In this document: piece by piece, positions 52,307-59,465 of the stretch
Position numbering within the stretch: the first letter of the stretch is position 1
Layout of the letters: each line of letters starts with the position of its first letter
The notes under the pieces: generated by a model
The model's database searches: none
What the model saw: only the letters and a program-made list of their open reading frames with translations
What the model was told of the DNA's origin: nothing
Position numbers and translations under genes: made by a program
Source of the DNA: an uncultured Lachnospiraceae bacterium
Lineage (GTDB): Bacteria; Bacillota; Clostridia; Lachnospirales; Lachnospiraceae
Direction: 5' to 3'
Assembly: GCA_910578475.1 (NCBI GenBank)
Contig: CAJTRK010000013.1
Location: 1-64,000 of the forward strand
DNA: 64,000 nt

Positions 52307-53092
52307 GTGCATTTGCAATATCAGGAAACAAAAGAAAGAGTCATTTTCAGACACAGGGAATCCGGTCATACGCCGCCGCATCTTCATGATGCGCTGGAAA
52401 TTGTGTATGTGACGGAGGGAACGCTGGCAGCCGGAATCGGGGCAGAACTGTATCATATGAAAAAGGGAGACATGATTTTCATTTTTCCCGATATGATACA
52501 TCATTATCAGGTTTTTTCAAAAGGAGAAAGCAGGGCTTATTATATCCAGATTCCGCCTTCTTTGTGCGGCGCATTTATGGAGAAAATACAGAAATACTGT
52601 CCGAAAGTTCCGCTCATCGGCGAAGATTCTGTCAGCGAAGAAATACGCGGCGTTTTACGGCAGTTATCGGCTGTCGGGAAAGAAGACTTTGTACTGGCAC
52701 AGGCTTATGTGCAGATTCTGCTCGCGAAATGTCTGCCCGGACTGCAGCTTGATTTAAAGGCGTGCGGCGGAAACGATGACCTGGTTTATCGGACGGCGGC
52801 TTATATAGCGGCCAATTTCCGCGAAGGGCTCTGCCTCACATCGGTGGCTTCGGAACTTGGCGTCAGCAAATATGTGCTGTCCAGAATTTTTTCCGGAACG
52901 TTTCGCTGTAATTTTAACCGGTATCTGAATGGGGCCAGGCTGAGTTACGCCTGCGCCTGTCTGGAAAATACGAACTTTTCGATTACGGAGATATGTATGG
53001 ACAGCGGGTTTGAGAGTCAGCGGACCTTTAACCGCGCGTTTAAGGAAAAATATCGGATGACGCCGAGAGAGTACCGGAAAGCACATCAATAG
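52307..53092 (+). CDS. AraC-family regulator (cupin plus HTH)
   Basis: A 261-residue regulator with an N-terminal cupin domain (HRESGHTPPHLHDALEIVYVTEG) and C-terminal AraC helix-turn-helix pair (LTSVASELGVSKYVLSRIFSG; ITEICMDSGFESQRTFNRAFKEKYRMTPREYRKAHQ). The start is GTG at 52307. It lies downstream of the lactose genes in the same direction; it may control them, the divergent regulator, or a distant target. Its last codons are duplicated just after the stop. Confidence 0.88.
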   Translation: MHLQYQETKERVIFRHRESGHTPPHLHDALEIVYVTEGTLAAGIGAELYHMKKGDMIFIFPDMIHHYQVFSKGESRAYYIQIPPSLCGAFMEKIQKYCPKVPLIGEDSVSEEIRGVLRQLSAVGKEDFVLAQAYVQILLAKCLPGLQLDLKACGGNDDLVYRTAAYIAANFREGLCLTSVASELGVSKYVLSRIFSGTFRCNFNRYLNGARLSYACACLENTNFSITEICMDSGFESQRTFNRAFKEKYRMTPREYRKAHQ

Positions 53093-53125
53093 AAGACGAG
53101 AGAGTGCCGGAAAGGCATTGATAGA
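53063..53125 (+). repeat. imperfect tandem duplication at the AraC gene end
   Basis: A unit of about 31-32 bases around GAGAGAGT-CCGGAAAG, containing the last codons and stop of the regulator gene, is repeated once right after (53063-53094 and 53095-53125), with a few changes. Confidence 0.55.
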
Positions 53126-53128
53126 GGA

Positions 53129-53176
53129 GGCCATCGCCCGACTGACAATCAGCCGGTGCGATGGCCCCCTTTTCTT
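53129..53176 (+). terminator. terminator of the AraC gene
   Basis: GGCCATCGC (53129-53137) pairs with GCGATGGCC (53158-53166), followed by CCCTTTTCTTTT. Confidence 0.75.
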
Positions 53177-53197
53177 TTCTGCTGTTTTCTGACGGGT

Positions 53198-53587
53198 TTA
53201 GCAGTATTCCCGCATATTGATATTGTAGTAAAATGGAAGAGCATGTTTCGTGTATCCGTTCGTCTGAACGCGGATGTTTTTCTGTTCTTCTTTTTTACAT
53301 GCTTCGTCAAATACTTCCGAGAAAAATTTATTTGAAAGTGAATCCGACGAATTCTGTTTGGACTGGCGCTTTTCGTCATCGGAAGATGTCTTCCGCAGAC
53401 GCGGTATCACCGCTACCGCCTGAACTTTATAAAGCTTGTCATATCCGTATGCTTCGAGTCCCTCCTTGGAATCAACTTTTATTGTTCTATTATTTATATC
53501 GGCATAAAAAGACAGAAAATAATAGGGTGGATAAAAGAATTTTCTGACTGTTTGACTGTTCATCTTTTTTCTTGAATATGTCGGCAT
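53198..53587 (-). CDS. hypothetical protein
   Basis: A 129-residue frame (or 121 from the ATG at 53563). It has a hydrophobic-aromatic start (VRKFFYPPYYFLSFYADI), a charged middle (RLRKTSSDDEKRQSKQNSS) and an ordered C-terminal part (FFSEVFDEACKKEEQKNIRVQTNGYTKHALPFYYNINMREYC) with real-protein character. Neither start has a good binding site. Family and function are not recognised. Confidence 0.45.
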   Translation of the reverse strand: MPTYSRKKMNSQTVRKFFYPPYYFLSFYADINNRTIKVDSKEGLEAYGYDKLYKVQAVAVIPRLRKTSSDDEKRQSKQNSSDSLSNKFFSEVFDEACKKEEQKNIRVQTNGYTKHALPFYYNINMREYC

Positions 53588-53657
53588 TGTTCTGTCAGTT
53601 AGCTAAAATAATTCATAGTACCGCTATACCGTCTTTCGGAAAGAAATTATAGTTATA

Positions 53658-53673
53658 CATAATTCGAATTATG
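53658..53673. promoter_or_regulatory. 16-bp perfect palindrome, possible TetR operator
   Basis: CATAATTCGAATTATG is exactly self-complementary. It ends 14 bases before the ATG of the TetR remnant. TetR repressors usually bind such dyads near their own start. Confidence 0.4.
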
Positions 53674-53686
53674 ATGAAGGTACAAA

Positions 53687-53788
53687 ATGCCGGCTATCGC
53701 GAAAGTAACAAAAGAAATGATTATAGACGCAGCTGCCGAAAACCGAGGGCGGTTAGTACCGGTCAGAAGGAACGGGCAAGGCAGATGA
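53687..53788 (+). pseudogene. TetR-family regulator remnant
   Basis: After AAGG and six bases, ATG at 53687 opens MPAIAKVTKEMIIDAAAE, the usual start of a TetR helix-turn-helix domain. The frame then drifts to NRGRLVPVRRNGQGR and stops. The rest of a repressor is absent. The next 140 bases up to the SdpR promoter show nothing recognisable. Confidence 0.45.
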
Positions 53789-53878
53789 TGATTGGACAGA
53801 ATAGAGCGATAGGACGGAAAGATTATTCAGTGAATCAGATAGAATATGTGAATACTTAAAAATAATTTTAAATAGTTC

Positions 53879-53907
53879 TTGACTGCTCCATACAAATTTC
53901 GTATAAT
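53879..53907 (+). promoter_or_regulatory. promoter of sdpR-sdpI with overlapping dyad
   Basis: TTGACT (53879-53884), 17 bases and TATAAT (53902-53907). ATACAAATTTCGTAT (53890-53904), palindromic except for one pair, lies across the spacer and -10, a fit for ArsR-type autorepression. Confidence 0.65.
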
Positions 53908-53942
53908 CCATTTAAAGATTTATTGAAATAGGAGGTGGTATA

Positions 53943-54212
53943 TTGGCGGTAAATGAGATACTTGCAGCATTGGCAGATGAAAACCGAAGAAGAATTTTGC
54001 ATAAATTAAAGGAGGGAAAAATAAATTCTGGCGATTTGGCAAATGCCCTAAGCATAACACCGCAAGCCCTGTCATATCACTTATCAAAGTTAAAAAAGGC
54101 AAATTTGATTTATGAAACAAAATATAAAAATTATATTTATTATGAACTGAATTTGTCTGTACTTGATGAAACTATCATGTGGATTAACGAGTTAAGAGGA
54201 GGTCAGAAATGA
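53943..54212 (+). CDS. sdpR: ArsR-type autorepressor (SdpR-like)
   Basis: An 89-residue winged-helix regulator (ALADENRRRILHKLKEGKINSGDLANALSITPQALSYHLSKLKKANLIYETKYKNYIYYELN). No metal-binding cysteines. It matches SdpR, which in Bacillus represses itself and the immunity gene sdpI until the immunity protein sequesters it. The start is TTG, after AGGAGG. Overlaps sdpI by four bases. Confidence 0.85.
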   Translation: MAVNEILAALADENRRRILHKLKEGKINSGDLANALSITPQALSYHLSKLKKANLIYETKYKNYIYYELNLSVLDETIMWINELRGGQK

Positions 54213-54865
54213 ATAAAAAGAAAACAGTATGTTATATTTTGATGTATCTTCCATTAGTAGTTGTCTTGATTGTATTGCCGCATCTTCCCGAAAAAATCCC
54301 TGCACATTATGGGTTTGATAATCAGGTTGACCGTTGGGGGAGTAAATATGAGACTTTGTTATTTCCGGTAGTAAGTATTTTAATGGGATATTTTCTGTTT
54401 GGAATGGCAAAGCTGGCGGCGAAAAAGGAAGAACATGGGGAAAACAATAAAAATGTTACCATTATTGTGGGTATTTTAGTGCTGATATTGCTTAATGCTT
54501 TGAATGTCTATTCTCTATACACAAGCTTTAACAAAGTAGAAAATTTATCATTTGTTTCATTGGATATTGGTCAGCTTGTTTTTGGCATCATTGGTATGTT
54601 AATGATTGTTACAGGAAATCTCATGCCTAAGTTGCGGATGAACTCTACGATAGGATTGAGGACACATTGGAGCATGAAAAATGAAGCAACATGGAAAAAA
54701 AGCCAACATATAGGAGGAATTTCCTTTATCATTGGGGGAATTATAATAATAGGCATTTGTATCGTTATGAAAGGTACTCCTTGCTTATTATCTGTTTTAG
54801 GAGTATGGGCAATGCTGATAGTTATAGATATTTTCTTAACATATCGGGTTGCTGAAAAGAACTGA
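54209..54865 (+). CDS. sdpI: SdpI-family immunity membrane protein
   Basis: 218 residues with six membrane segments. The N-terminal DUF1648 part (LPEKIPAHYGFDNQVDRWGSKYE) and C-terminal SdpI motif (TIGLRTHWSMKNEATWKKSQHIGG) are clear. SdpI of Bacillus protects against the SDP toxin and acts as a receptor that takes up SdpR. No sdpC toxin gene is seen here, so it may protect against outside toxins. It is coupled to sdpR and followed by a strong terminator. Confidence 0.88.
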   Translation: MNKKKTVCYILMYLPLVVVLIVLPHLPEKIPAHYGFDNQVDRWGSKYETLLFPVVSILMGYFLFGMAKLAAKKEEHGENNKNVTIIVGILVLILLNALNVYSLYTSFNKVENLSFVSLDIGQLVFGIIGMLMIVTGNLMPKLRMNSTIGLRTHWSMKNEATWKKSQHIGGISFIIGGIIIIGICIVMKGTPCLLSVLGVWAMLIVIDIFLTYRVAEKN

Positions 54866-54936
54866 TTAAATTGTACATTTTAATTTTTCAGTATTATCAG
54901 TAACGGAGATATAAAAACTTAATATTGTTTACCTTC

Positions 54937-54978
54937 AGGTAGCGATTATCTTAACAGATAATCAGCTACCTTTTTTAT
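54937..54978 (+). terminator. terminator of sdpRI
   Basis: AGGTAGC-GATTATC pairs with GATAATC-AGCTACCT around TTAACA, followed by TTTTTTATTT. Confidence 0.85.
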
Positions 54979-55107
54979 TTTCAGAAACTATCAATACAGC
55001 ACAGAAAGAATGTGGTATCAAGATGATTGAAAGCAAGAATGATGCAAGCTTTTCTGTACTCAATCCGTTAAAATCAAAACGATTTTTCATCATATTGCAT
55101 ATTCTCA

Positions 55108-55136
55108 TTGCTGTTCAGGCATAATTATGCTATAAT
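55108..55136 (+). promoter_or_regulatory. toxin-antitoxin promoter with palindromic operator
   Basis: TTGCTG (55108-55113), 17 bases and TATAAT (55131-55136). The spacer holds GCATAATTATGC (55119-55130), a perfect 12-bp palindrome, suited to antitoxin autorepression. Confidence 0.75.
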
Positions 55137-55161
55137 TGTGTTAAAAAAGGAGCGAAGCATT

Positions 55162-55425
55162 ATGCCACTTATTATGCCTATTAAGGATTTACGCAATACC
55201 ACCGAGATTTCTAATATCGCACACAAGGAACAGGAGCCTATTTTTATTACCAAAAACGGATATAGCGATTTGGTCGTGATGAGTAGTGAATTATACGATA
55301 AATTTGCAAGAATGAATCGCATCGACCAGGCAATCTTCGAATCCGAGCAAGAAATTGCTAACGGAGCAGAAGCAGTTGACGCAGAAATAGTTTTTGCAGA
55401 ATTGGAGAAAAAACATTTTGGATAA
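55162..55425 (+). CDS. Phd/YefM-family antitoxin
   Basis: An 87-residue antitoxin: an N-terminal DNA-binding/dimer part (IMPIKDLRNTTEISNIAHKEQEPIFITKNGYSDLVVMSSELYDK) and a flexible charged C-terminus that would wrap the toxin. AAGGAG lies before the ATG. It overlaps the toxin start by 8 bases. Autorepression at GCATAATTATGC is likely. Confidence 0.9.
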   Translation: MPLIMPIKDLRNTTEISNIAHKEQEPIFITKNGYSDLVVMSSELYDKFARMNRIDQAIFESEQEIANGAEAVDAEIVFAELEKKHFG

Positions 55426-55720
55426 ATACAAGGTAAAAGTCAACCCTGGAGCAATCCGTGAATTAGACCACATTTACGAATATATTGCAAATGAGAAATT
55501 GGCTCCTGAAAATGCCAAAGGACAGGTAGACAGAATTAAGAAGTCTATTTTAAGCCTGGACACGTTTCCACAGTCCCATCAAGAGCGTAACGAGGGCAGA
55601 TATGCCGGAAAAGGCTACCGTCAGTTACTGATTGATAATTATATCGCCATTTTCCGCATTGATGAACCATGTAAAACAGTCTATGTAGTAACAATACAGT
55701 ATCAAGGACGAAATCTATAA
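55418..55720 (+). CDS. RelE/ParE-family toxin
   Basis: About 100 residues from the TTG at 55418, which follows GGAG by about ten bases and overlaps the antitoxin gene. KVKVNPGAIRELDHIYEYIANEKLAPENAKGQVDRI and GRYAGKGYRQLLIDNYIAIFRIDE are the ParE/RelE fold. Whether it cuts mRNA or poisons gyrase cannot be told. The long perfect hairpin at 55719 terminates the pair. Confidence 0.88.
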   Translation: MDKYKVKVNPGAIRELDHIYEYIANEKLAPENAKGQVDRIKKSILSLDTFPQSHQERNEGRYAGKGYRQLLIDNYIAIFRIDEPCKTVYVVTIQYQGRNL

Positions 55721-55763
55721 AACAAGCACCAAATGACACTATAAATCATTTGGTGCTTGTTTT
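55719..55763 (+). terminator. 18-bp perfect terminator hairpin after the toxin
   Basis: Bases 55719-55736 and 55746-55763 pair exactly with a 9-base loop; the descending arm ends in TTTT. AAAA on the other side makes it bidirectional. Confidence 0.85.
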
Positions 55764-56230
55764 GACTTAAGAATTATTTACCATAGTTCCAACGAATCCT
55801 TCGCATCTATCCACATCTGCATATGTTATGTTCATCCAATCAACTCTCTGTTCTGTAATATCTAAAAAGCATTTCCATCAGTTCACACAGTCCATTCATA
55901 TTGTGTTATATTTTGTTATGTGATTTTGCTTCCCTTGTTTTGGCCCTTATGAGGGTTCGTAAAGCCTTGTGAAACGCTATAACACAAGGGAATACATAAG
56001 GGAAAGCTCACTTACAGAAAAGTTAGTATTTATAAAGGTTTGCCGAAAATTTAATAATAAATTATAACAGGTAACAGAACCCTTAAATCATGTGCTTACA
56101 CAACTGAAATTCGGAGAATTGTCATATAATAATTTCTTTTGATTTCTCTTCAAAATTCCATTTTCTTTATGAAATCTTCAAAAATATCCTCTATGCTATT
56201 GATAGAATTAAATGAAAGGACATGATGATT
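55764..56230. other. 467-base gap with recombinase-arm-like repeats and a coding remnant
   Basis: Inverted and direct copies of TTCCCTTGT and CCCTTATG cluster at 55928-56008 (see findings). On the minus strand, 55899-55840 and 55835-55767 read MNGLCELMEMLFRYYRTES and, one frame over, MNITYADVDRCEGFVGTMV. These together look like a short decayed protein, but I do not recognise it. TATAAT near 56126 may be the -10 of the lantibiotic transporter promoter. Confidence 0.35.
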
Positions 56231-56938
56231 ATGGATATGATTTTGAAAACAACAAACCTCTGTAAAAATTTCAAAGGGCAGACAGCGGTAAACAATGTAT
56301 CTCTGAACATTCAGAGAAATTCTGTCTACGGATTGATGGGACCGAATGGAGCAGGCAAATCTACCATTCTTAAAATGCTCACTGGCATTTTGCGCCCTAC
56401 ATCGGGAGAAATTGAGTTTGACGGTCACGCATGGAATCGCAGCGATTTACAATCTATTGGCGCATTGATTGAAATGCCGCCCCTATACGAAAATCTGACT
56501 GCATACGAAAATCTGAAAGTGCGAGCCCTTGCGCTCGGACTTCCCGATACCCGTATTGAGGAAGTCTTACGGATTGTTGACCTTACAGACACCCGAAAAA
56601 AGAAATCGGGACATTTTTCTTTGGGAATGAAACAGCGGCTTGGCATTGCGCTTGCGTTGTTATCATCACCTAAATTGTTGATTTTAGATGAACCGACAAA
56701 CGGGTTAGACCCTATTGGTATTCAAGAATTACGGGAACTTATCTGTTCTTTTCCGGTGCATGGAATTACAGTAATTTTATCCAGCCACATTTTATCCGAA
56801 GTAGAACAGATTGCGGAACACATTGGAATTATTTCTGCCGGGAAGTTGGGCTATGAAAGCAAAATAAACAAAGGCGCAAGTTTAGAAGAAATTTTTATGC
56901 GTGTTGTAGCTGCTAATAACGAAAAGGGGGAAAAATAA
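56231..56938 (+). CDS. lantibiotic-immunity ABC transporter ATPase (LanF/BcrA type)
   Basis: 235 residues with a complete ABC domain: GPNGAGKST Walker A, SLGMKQRLG signature, LLILDEPTNGLD Walker B, SSHIL switch. It resembles the ATPases of LanFEG and bacitracin-type exporters, which remove peptide antibiotics from the membrane. Several ATG codons lie at 56222-56237; the one at 56231 has the best spacing from AAAGGA. Its stop overlaps the next gene by one base. Confidence 0.9.
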   Translation: MDMILKTTNLCKNFKGQTAVNNVSLNIQRNSVYGLMGPNGAGKSTILKMLTGILRPTSGEIEFDGHAWNRSDLQSIGALIEMPPLYENLTAYENLKVRALALGLPDTRIEEVLRIVDLTDTRKKKSGHFSLGMKQRLGIALALLSSPKLLILDEPTNGLDPIGIQELRELICSFPVHGITVILSSHILSEVEQIAEHIGIISAGKLGYESKINKGASLEEIFMRVVAANNEKGEK

Positions 56939-57666
56939 TGTTTCATCTTATACATTCTGAATTATTAAAAGTACGTCATACATTTGCATTAAAGCTATTT
57001 GTTGCGGCTCCTATCGTTACTTTGAGTTTAGGATACATCTTGAGTGGAAAATTTGTTCAGTTTACAGCCTATAATTGGTGGTATATTTTGATACTGCCGA
57101 TTACGATTGCTATTTGGTGTGCCAGCTTTATCAGTTGTGAAAAACGCACACAGTATCAGAATATTCTCTGTTTATCTGTTGACATGAAGAAAATCTGGAT
57201 TGGCAAGCTGTTTGCGGTTGCTGTGCTGCTTTTATTAACCAATTTTGTAATGTGGGGTGGCTGTACGCTTTTTGGTGTTTTTACCGTGATGAACATTGAC
57301 CCGCTTAATGGTTTTTGGGGCTGTATGTTATTGTTTCTTGTTTACGTTTGGCAGCTTCCGCTTATTATGTTGCTTGCCAAAAAAACAAATTATCTTACCG
57401 CTGTACTAATTTCCTTTAGCTGCAACATTTTATCCACGATTGGAGCAGAAAGTGATTTGTTTTATCTCAATCCATTTGCCATTCCAACACGCATTGTATG
57501 CCCCTTTTTCAAAGTGCACCCTAACGGTATTCCTATTGAAAATAGTTCTTTTCTGCTAAATGCTGGAACAATCATTCCTGCCGTTTTGCTTAGCTTGATT
57601 TTGGCGGTACTGTGTTTTTTGCTTACAGCATGGCTTTTCACTAAAGGAGACATAACACATGATTGA
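56938..57666 (+). CDS. lantibiotic-immunity ABC permease (LanE/MutE type)
   Basis: 242 residues with six membrane segments, opening HSELLKVRHTFALKLFVAAPIVTLSLGY, the usual start of MutE/EpiE-type permeases. It pairs with LanG and the upstream ATPase. Overlaps the following gene by eight bases. The size and gene order support a LanFEG exporter. Confidence 0.85.
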   Translation: MFHLIHSELLKVRHTFALKLFVAAPIVTLSLGYILSGKFVQFTAYNWWYILILPITIAIWCASFISCEKRTQYQNILCLSVDMKKIWIGKLFAVAVLLLLTNFVMWGGCTLFGVFTVMNIDPLNGFWGCMLLFLVYVWQLPLIMLLAKKTNYLTAVLISFSCNILSTIGAESDLFYLNPFAIPTRIVCPFFKVHPNGIPIENSSFLLNAGTIIPAVLLSLILAVLCFLLTAWLFTKGDITHD

Positions 57667-58411
57667 GTTATATCATTATCTGAAAAGCGATTTTTACAAG
57701 TTGCGCAATTCTTCGTTCTTTTGGATACATGTTTTATTCCCATTTCTGGGAGTGGCACTTGTTTTACTGTATGCGACATTTGCGGCTGTAAACGATATAA
57801 ATAAAATTGCGGTATTCTTTCAGCTTTTCGCAATCGCATATCCTTTTGTTATTAGTATCGTTTGTGAGATTATCGCAGGACAGGAAAACCGGGCGGGGCA
57901 TTATCAGAATATTTTAGTGTTGCGTTCCAAAACGAAAGCCATTTTGTCTAAATTCCTGTTACTGATTGCCGCCGGATTGCTTGCGGTATTATTGAGCATA
58001 TTTTTATTTATTTTGTTACTTCCGGCGACAGGAACAAAATTGCTTTTGCCGACATCATTCCTTGTATTACCGGCTTTAATCTTGTGGAGCAGTAATATAC
58101 TGCTATATGCTCTTTCTATTATTTTGGCATTTCGGTTTGGAAGAACGGTCTGCATAGGAATGGGAGCTATTGGCAGTTTATTAGCTGCATTGCTCCAAAC
58201 GGGCTTAGGTACAGGCTTGTGGTTTGTGCTGCCATATGGCTTTGGAATACATCTTAGTGATTTCGCACTTCAATTTGCCTTGAAGGATTTAACTGCTGTT
58301 AGCGCAGAACTTAAATTCGGGATAAGCATGTGCGCGGGCATGACAGTTTTGTTTATTGTAATTTTGTTCGTGTGGTTTTTGCGGTACGAGGGAAAGTGTA
58401 CAAATGAGTGA
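57659..58411 (+). CDS. lantibiotic-immunity ABC permease (LanG/MutG type)
   Basis: 250 residues with six membrane segments, starting YHYLKSDFYKLRNSSFFWIHVLFPFLGVAL, typical of MutG/EpiG. It forms the transporter with the previous two proteins and gives self-protection or resistance to a lanthipeptide. No lanthipeptide biosynthesis gene is in the window, so the role is probably resistance rather than self-immunity. Confidence 0.85.
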   Translation: MIELYHYLKSDFYKLRNSSFFWIHVLFPFLGVALVLLYATFAAVNDINKIAVFFQLFAIAYPFVISIVCEIIAGQENRAGHYQNILVLRSKTKAILSKFLLLIAAGLLAVLLSIFLFILLLPATGTKLLLPTSFLVLPALILWSSNILLYALSIILAFRFGRTVCIGMGAIGSLLAALLQTGLGTGLWFVLPYGFGIHLSDFALQFALKDLTAVSAELKFGISMCAGMTVLFIVILFVWFLRYEGKCTNE

Positions 58412-58425
58412 GGAGATGATATAAT

Positions 58426-58791
58426 ATGGGTTGTTTGGGAAACGTGATATGGTTCCTGTGCGGAGGATTATGGCAGGGCTTGGCATGGACAATATCGGGC
58501 ATTTTTTGGTGCATAACCATTATTGGAATACCGATTGGGCGGCAATGTTTCAAATTTACTGCTCTTACCTTTTTCCCGTTTGGAAAAGAAATTCAGTATG
58601 GCGGTAATGCAATTTCAACTTTGGCAAACCTTGTATGGTTTATAATCAGTGGTATTCCGCTTGCCATAACAGCGTGCATAAATGGAATACTGCTATGCTG
58701 TACAATTATCGGCATACCGTTTGGTATGCAATGCTTTAAGATTGCAAAACTCGCCCTTATGCCTTTTGGGGCGACCGTAAATGAAGTCTGA
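58426..58791 (+). CDS. YccF-domain membrane protein
   Basis: 121 residues with two copies of a hydrophobic YccF unit (GNVIWFLCGGLWQGLAWTISGIFWCITIIGIPIG; LANLVWFIISGIPLAITACINGILLCCTIIGIPFG). Its function is unknown. It lies between LanG and the response regulator in what looks like one operon, so it may help envelope defence. Confidence 0.85.
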   Translation: MGCLGNVIWFLCGGLWQGLAWTISGIFWCITIIGIPIGRQCFKFTALTFFPFGKEIQYGGNAISTLANLVWFIISGIPLAITACINGILLCCTIIGIPFGMQCFKIAKLALMPFGATVNEV

Positions 58792-58805
58792 CAGGAGGGA
58801 TTGAT

Positions 58806-59465
58806 ATGGCGAATATATTAGTTGTTGATGATGAAAACGCAATGCTTCAACTGATAAAACGCATTCTCGAAAAAGACGCCCATACCGTAACACTTCAAGC
58901 AAATGCAAAAGCCGTTCTTGATATAGATTTCAGACGATATGATTTGATTTTGCTGGATATTATGATGCCGGATATGGACGGTTTTGAATTATGCAATCAA
59001 ATCCGTTCTCTTGTGGATTGCCCTATTATTTTCTTGACTGCAAAAACACAGGAAAGTGATATTGTTCGTGGTTTGGGAATTGGCGGCGACGATTACATTA
59101 CAAAGCCTTTTGGTACAAATGAATTGCTTGCCCGTGTAAATGCACATTTACGCAGAGATAACCGAGAAAAGAAATATGCCATATCCATTTCGGGCATTAT
59201 CTTTCACATCAACGCAAAGGAAACGGAAGTCAATGGGAATAAACTCCCTCTGACCAAAAGTGAGTATGAAATATGTGAATATCTGGCTTTGCACCGGGGA
59301 CAGGTTTTTTCAAAAGAGCAGATTTATGAAGCTGTTTTTGGTTTTGAGGGAGAAAGTGACGATAGTGTGATAGCCACTCATGTAAAAAATATCCGCAGTA
59401 AGTTAGCGGCTGTCAAATTATCTCCTATTGAAACGGTTTGGGGGGTGGGTTATAAATGGGAGTAA
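58806..59465 (+). CDS. OmpR-family response regulator
   Basis: 219 residues: receiver (ANILVVDDENAM; LLDIMMPDMDG; KPFG) and winged-helix DNA-binding domain (LTKSEYEICEYLALHRGQVFSKEQIYEAVF; VKNIRSKL; VWGVGYKW). It pairs with the next gene, a kinase, overlapping by ten bases. It likely induces the transporter operon on contact with a peptide antibiotic, as CprR or NsrR do. Confidence 0.92.
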   Translation: MANILVVDDENAMLQLIKRILEKDAHTVTLQANAKAVLDIDFRRYDLILLDIMMPDMDGFELCNQIRSLVDCPIIFLTAKTQESDIVRGLGIGGDDYITKPFGTNELLARVNAHLRRDNREKKYAISISGIIFHINAKETEVNGNKLPLTKSEYEICEYLALHRGQVFSKEQIYEAVFGFEGESDDSVIATHVKNIRSKLAAVKLSPIETVWGVGYKWE

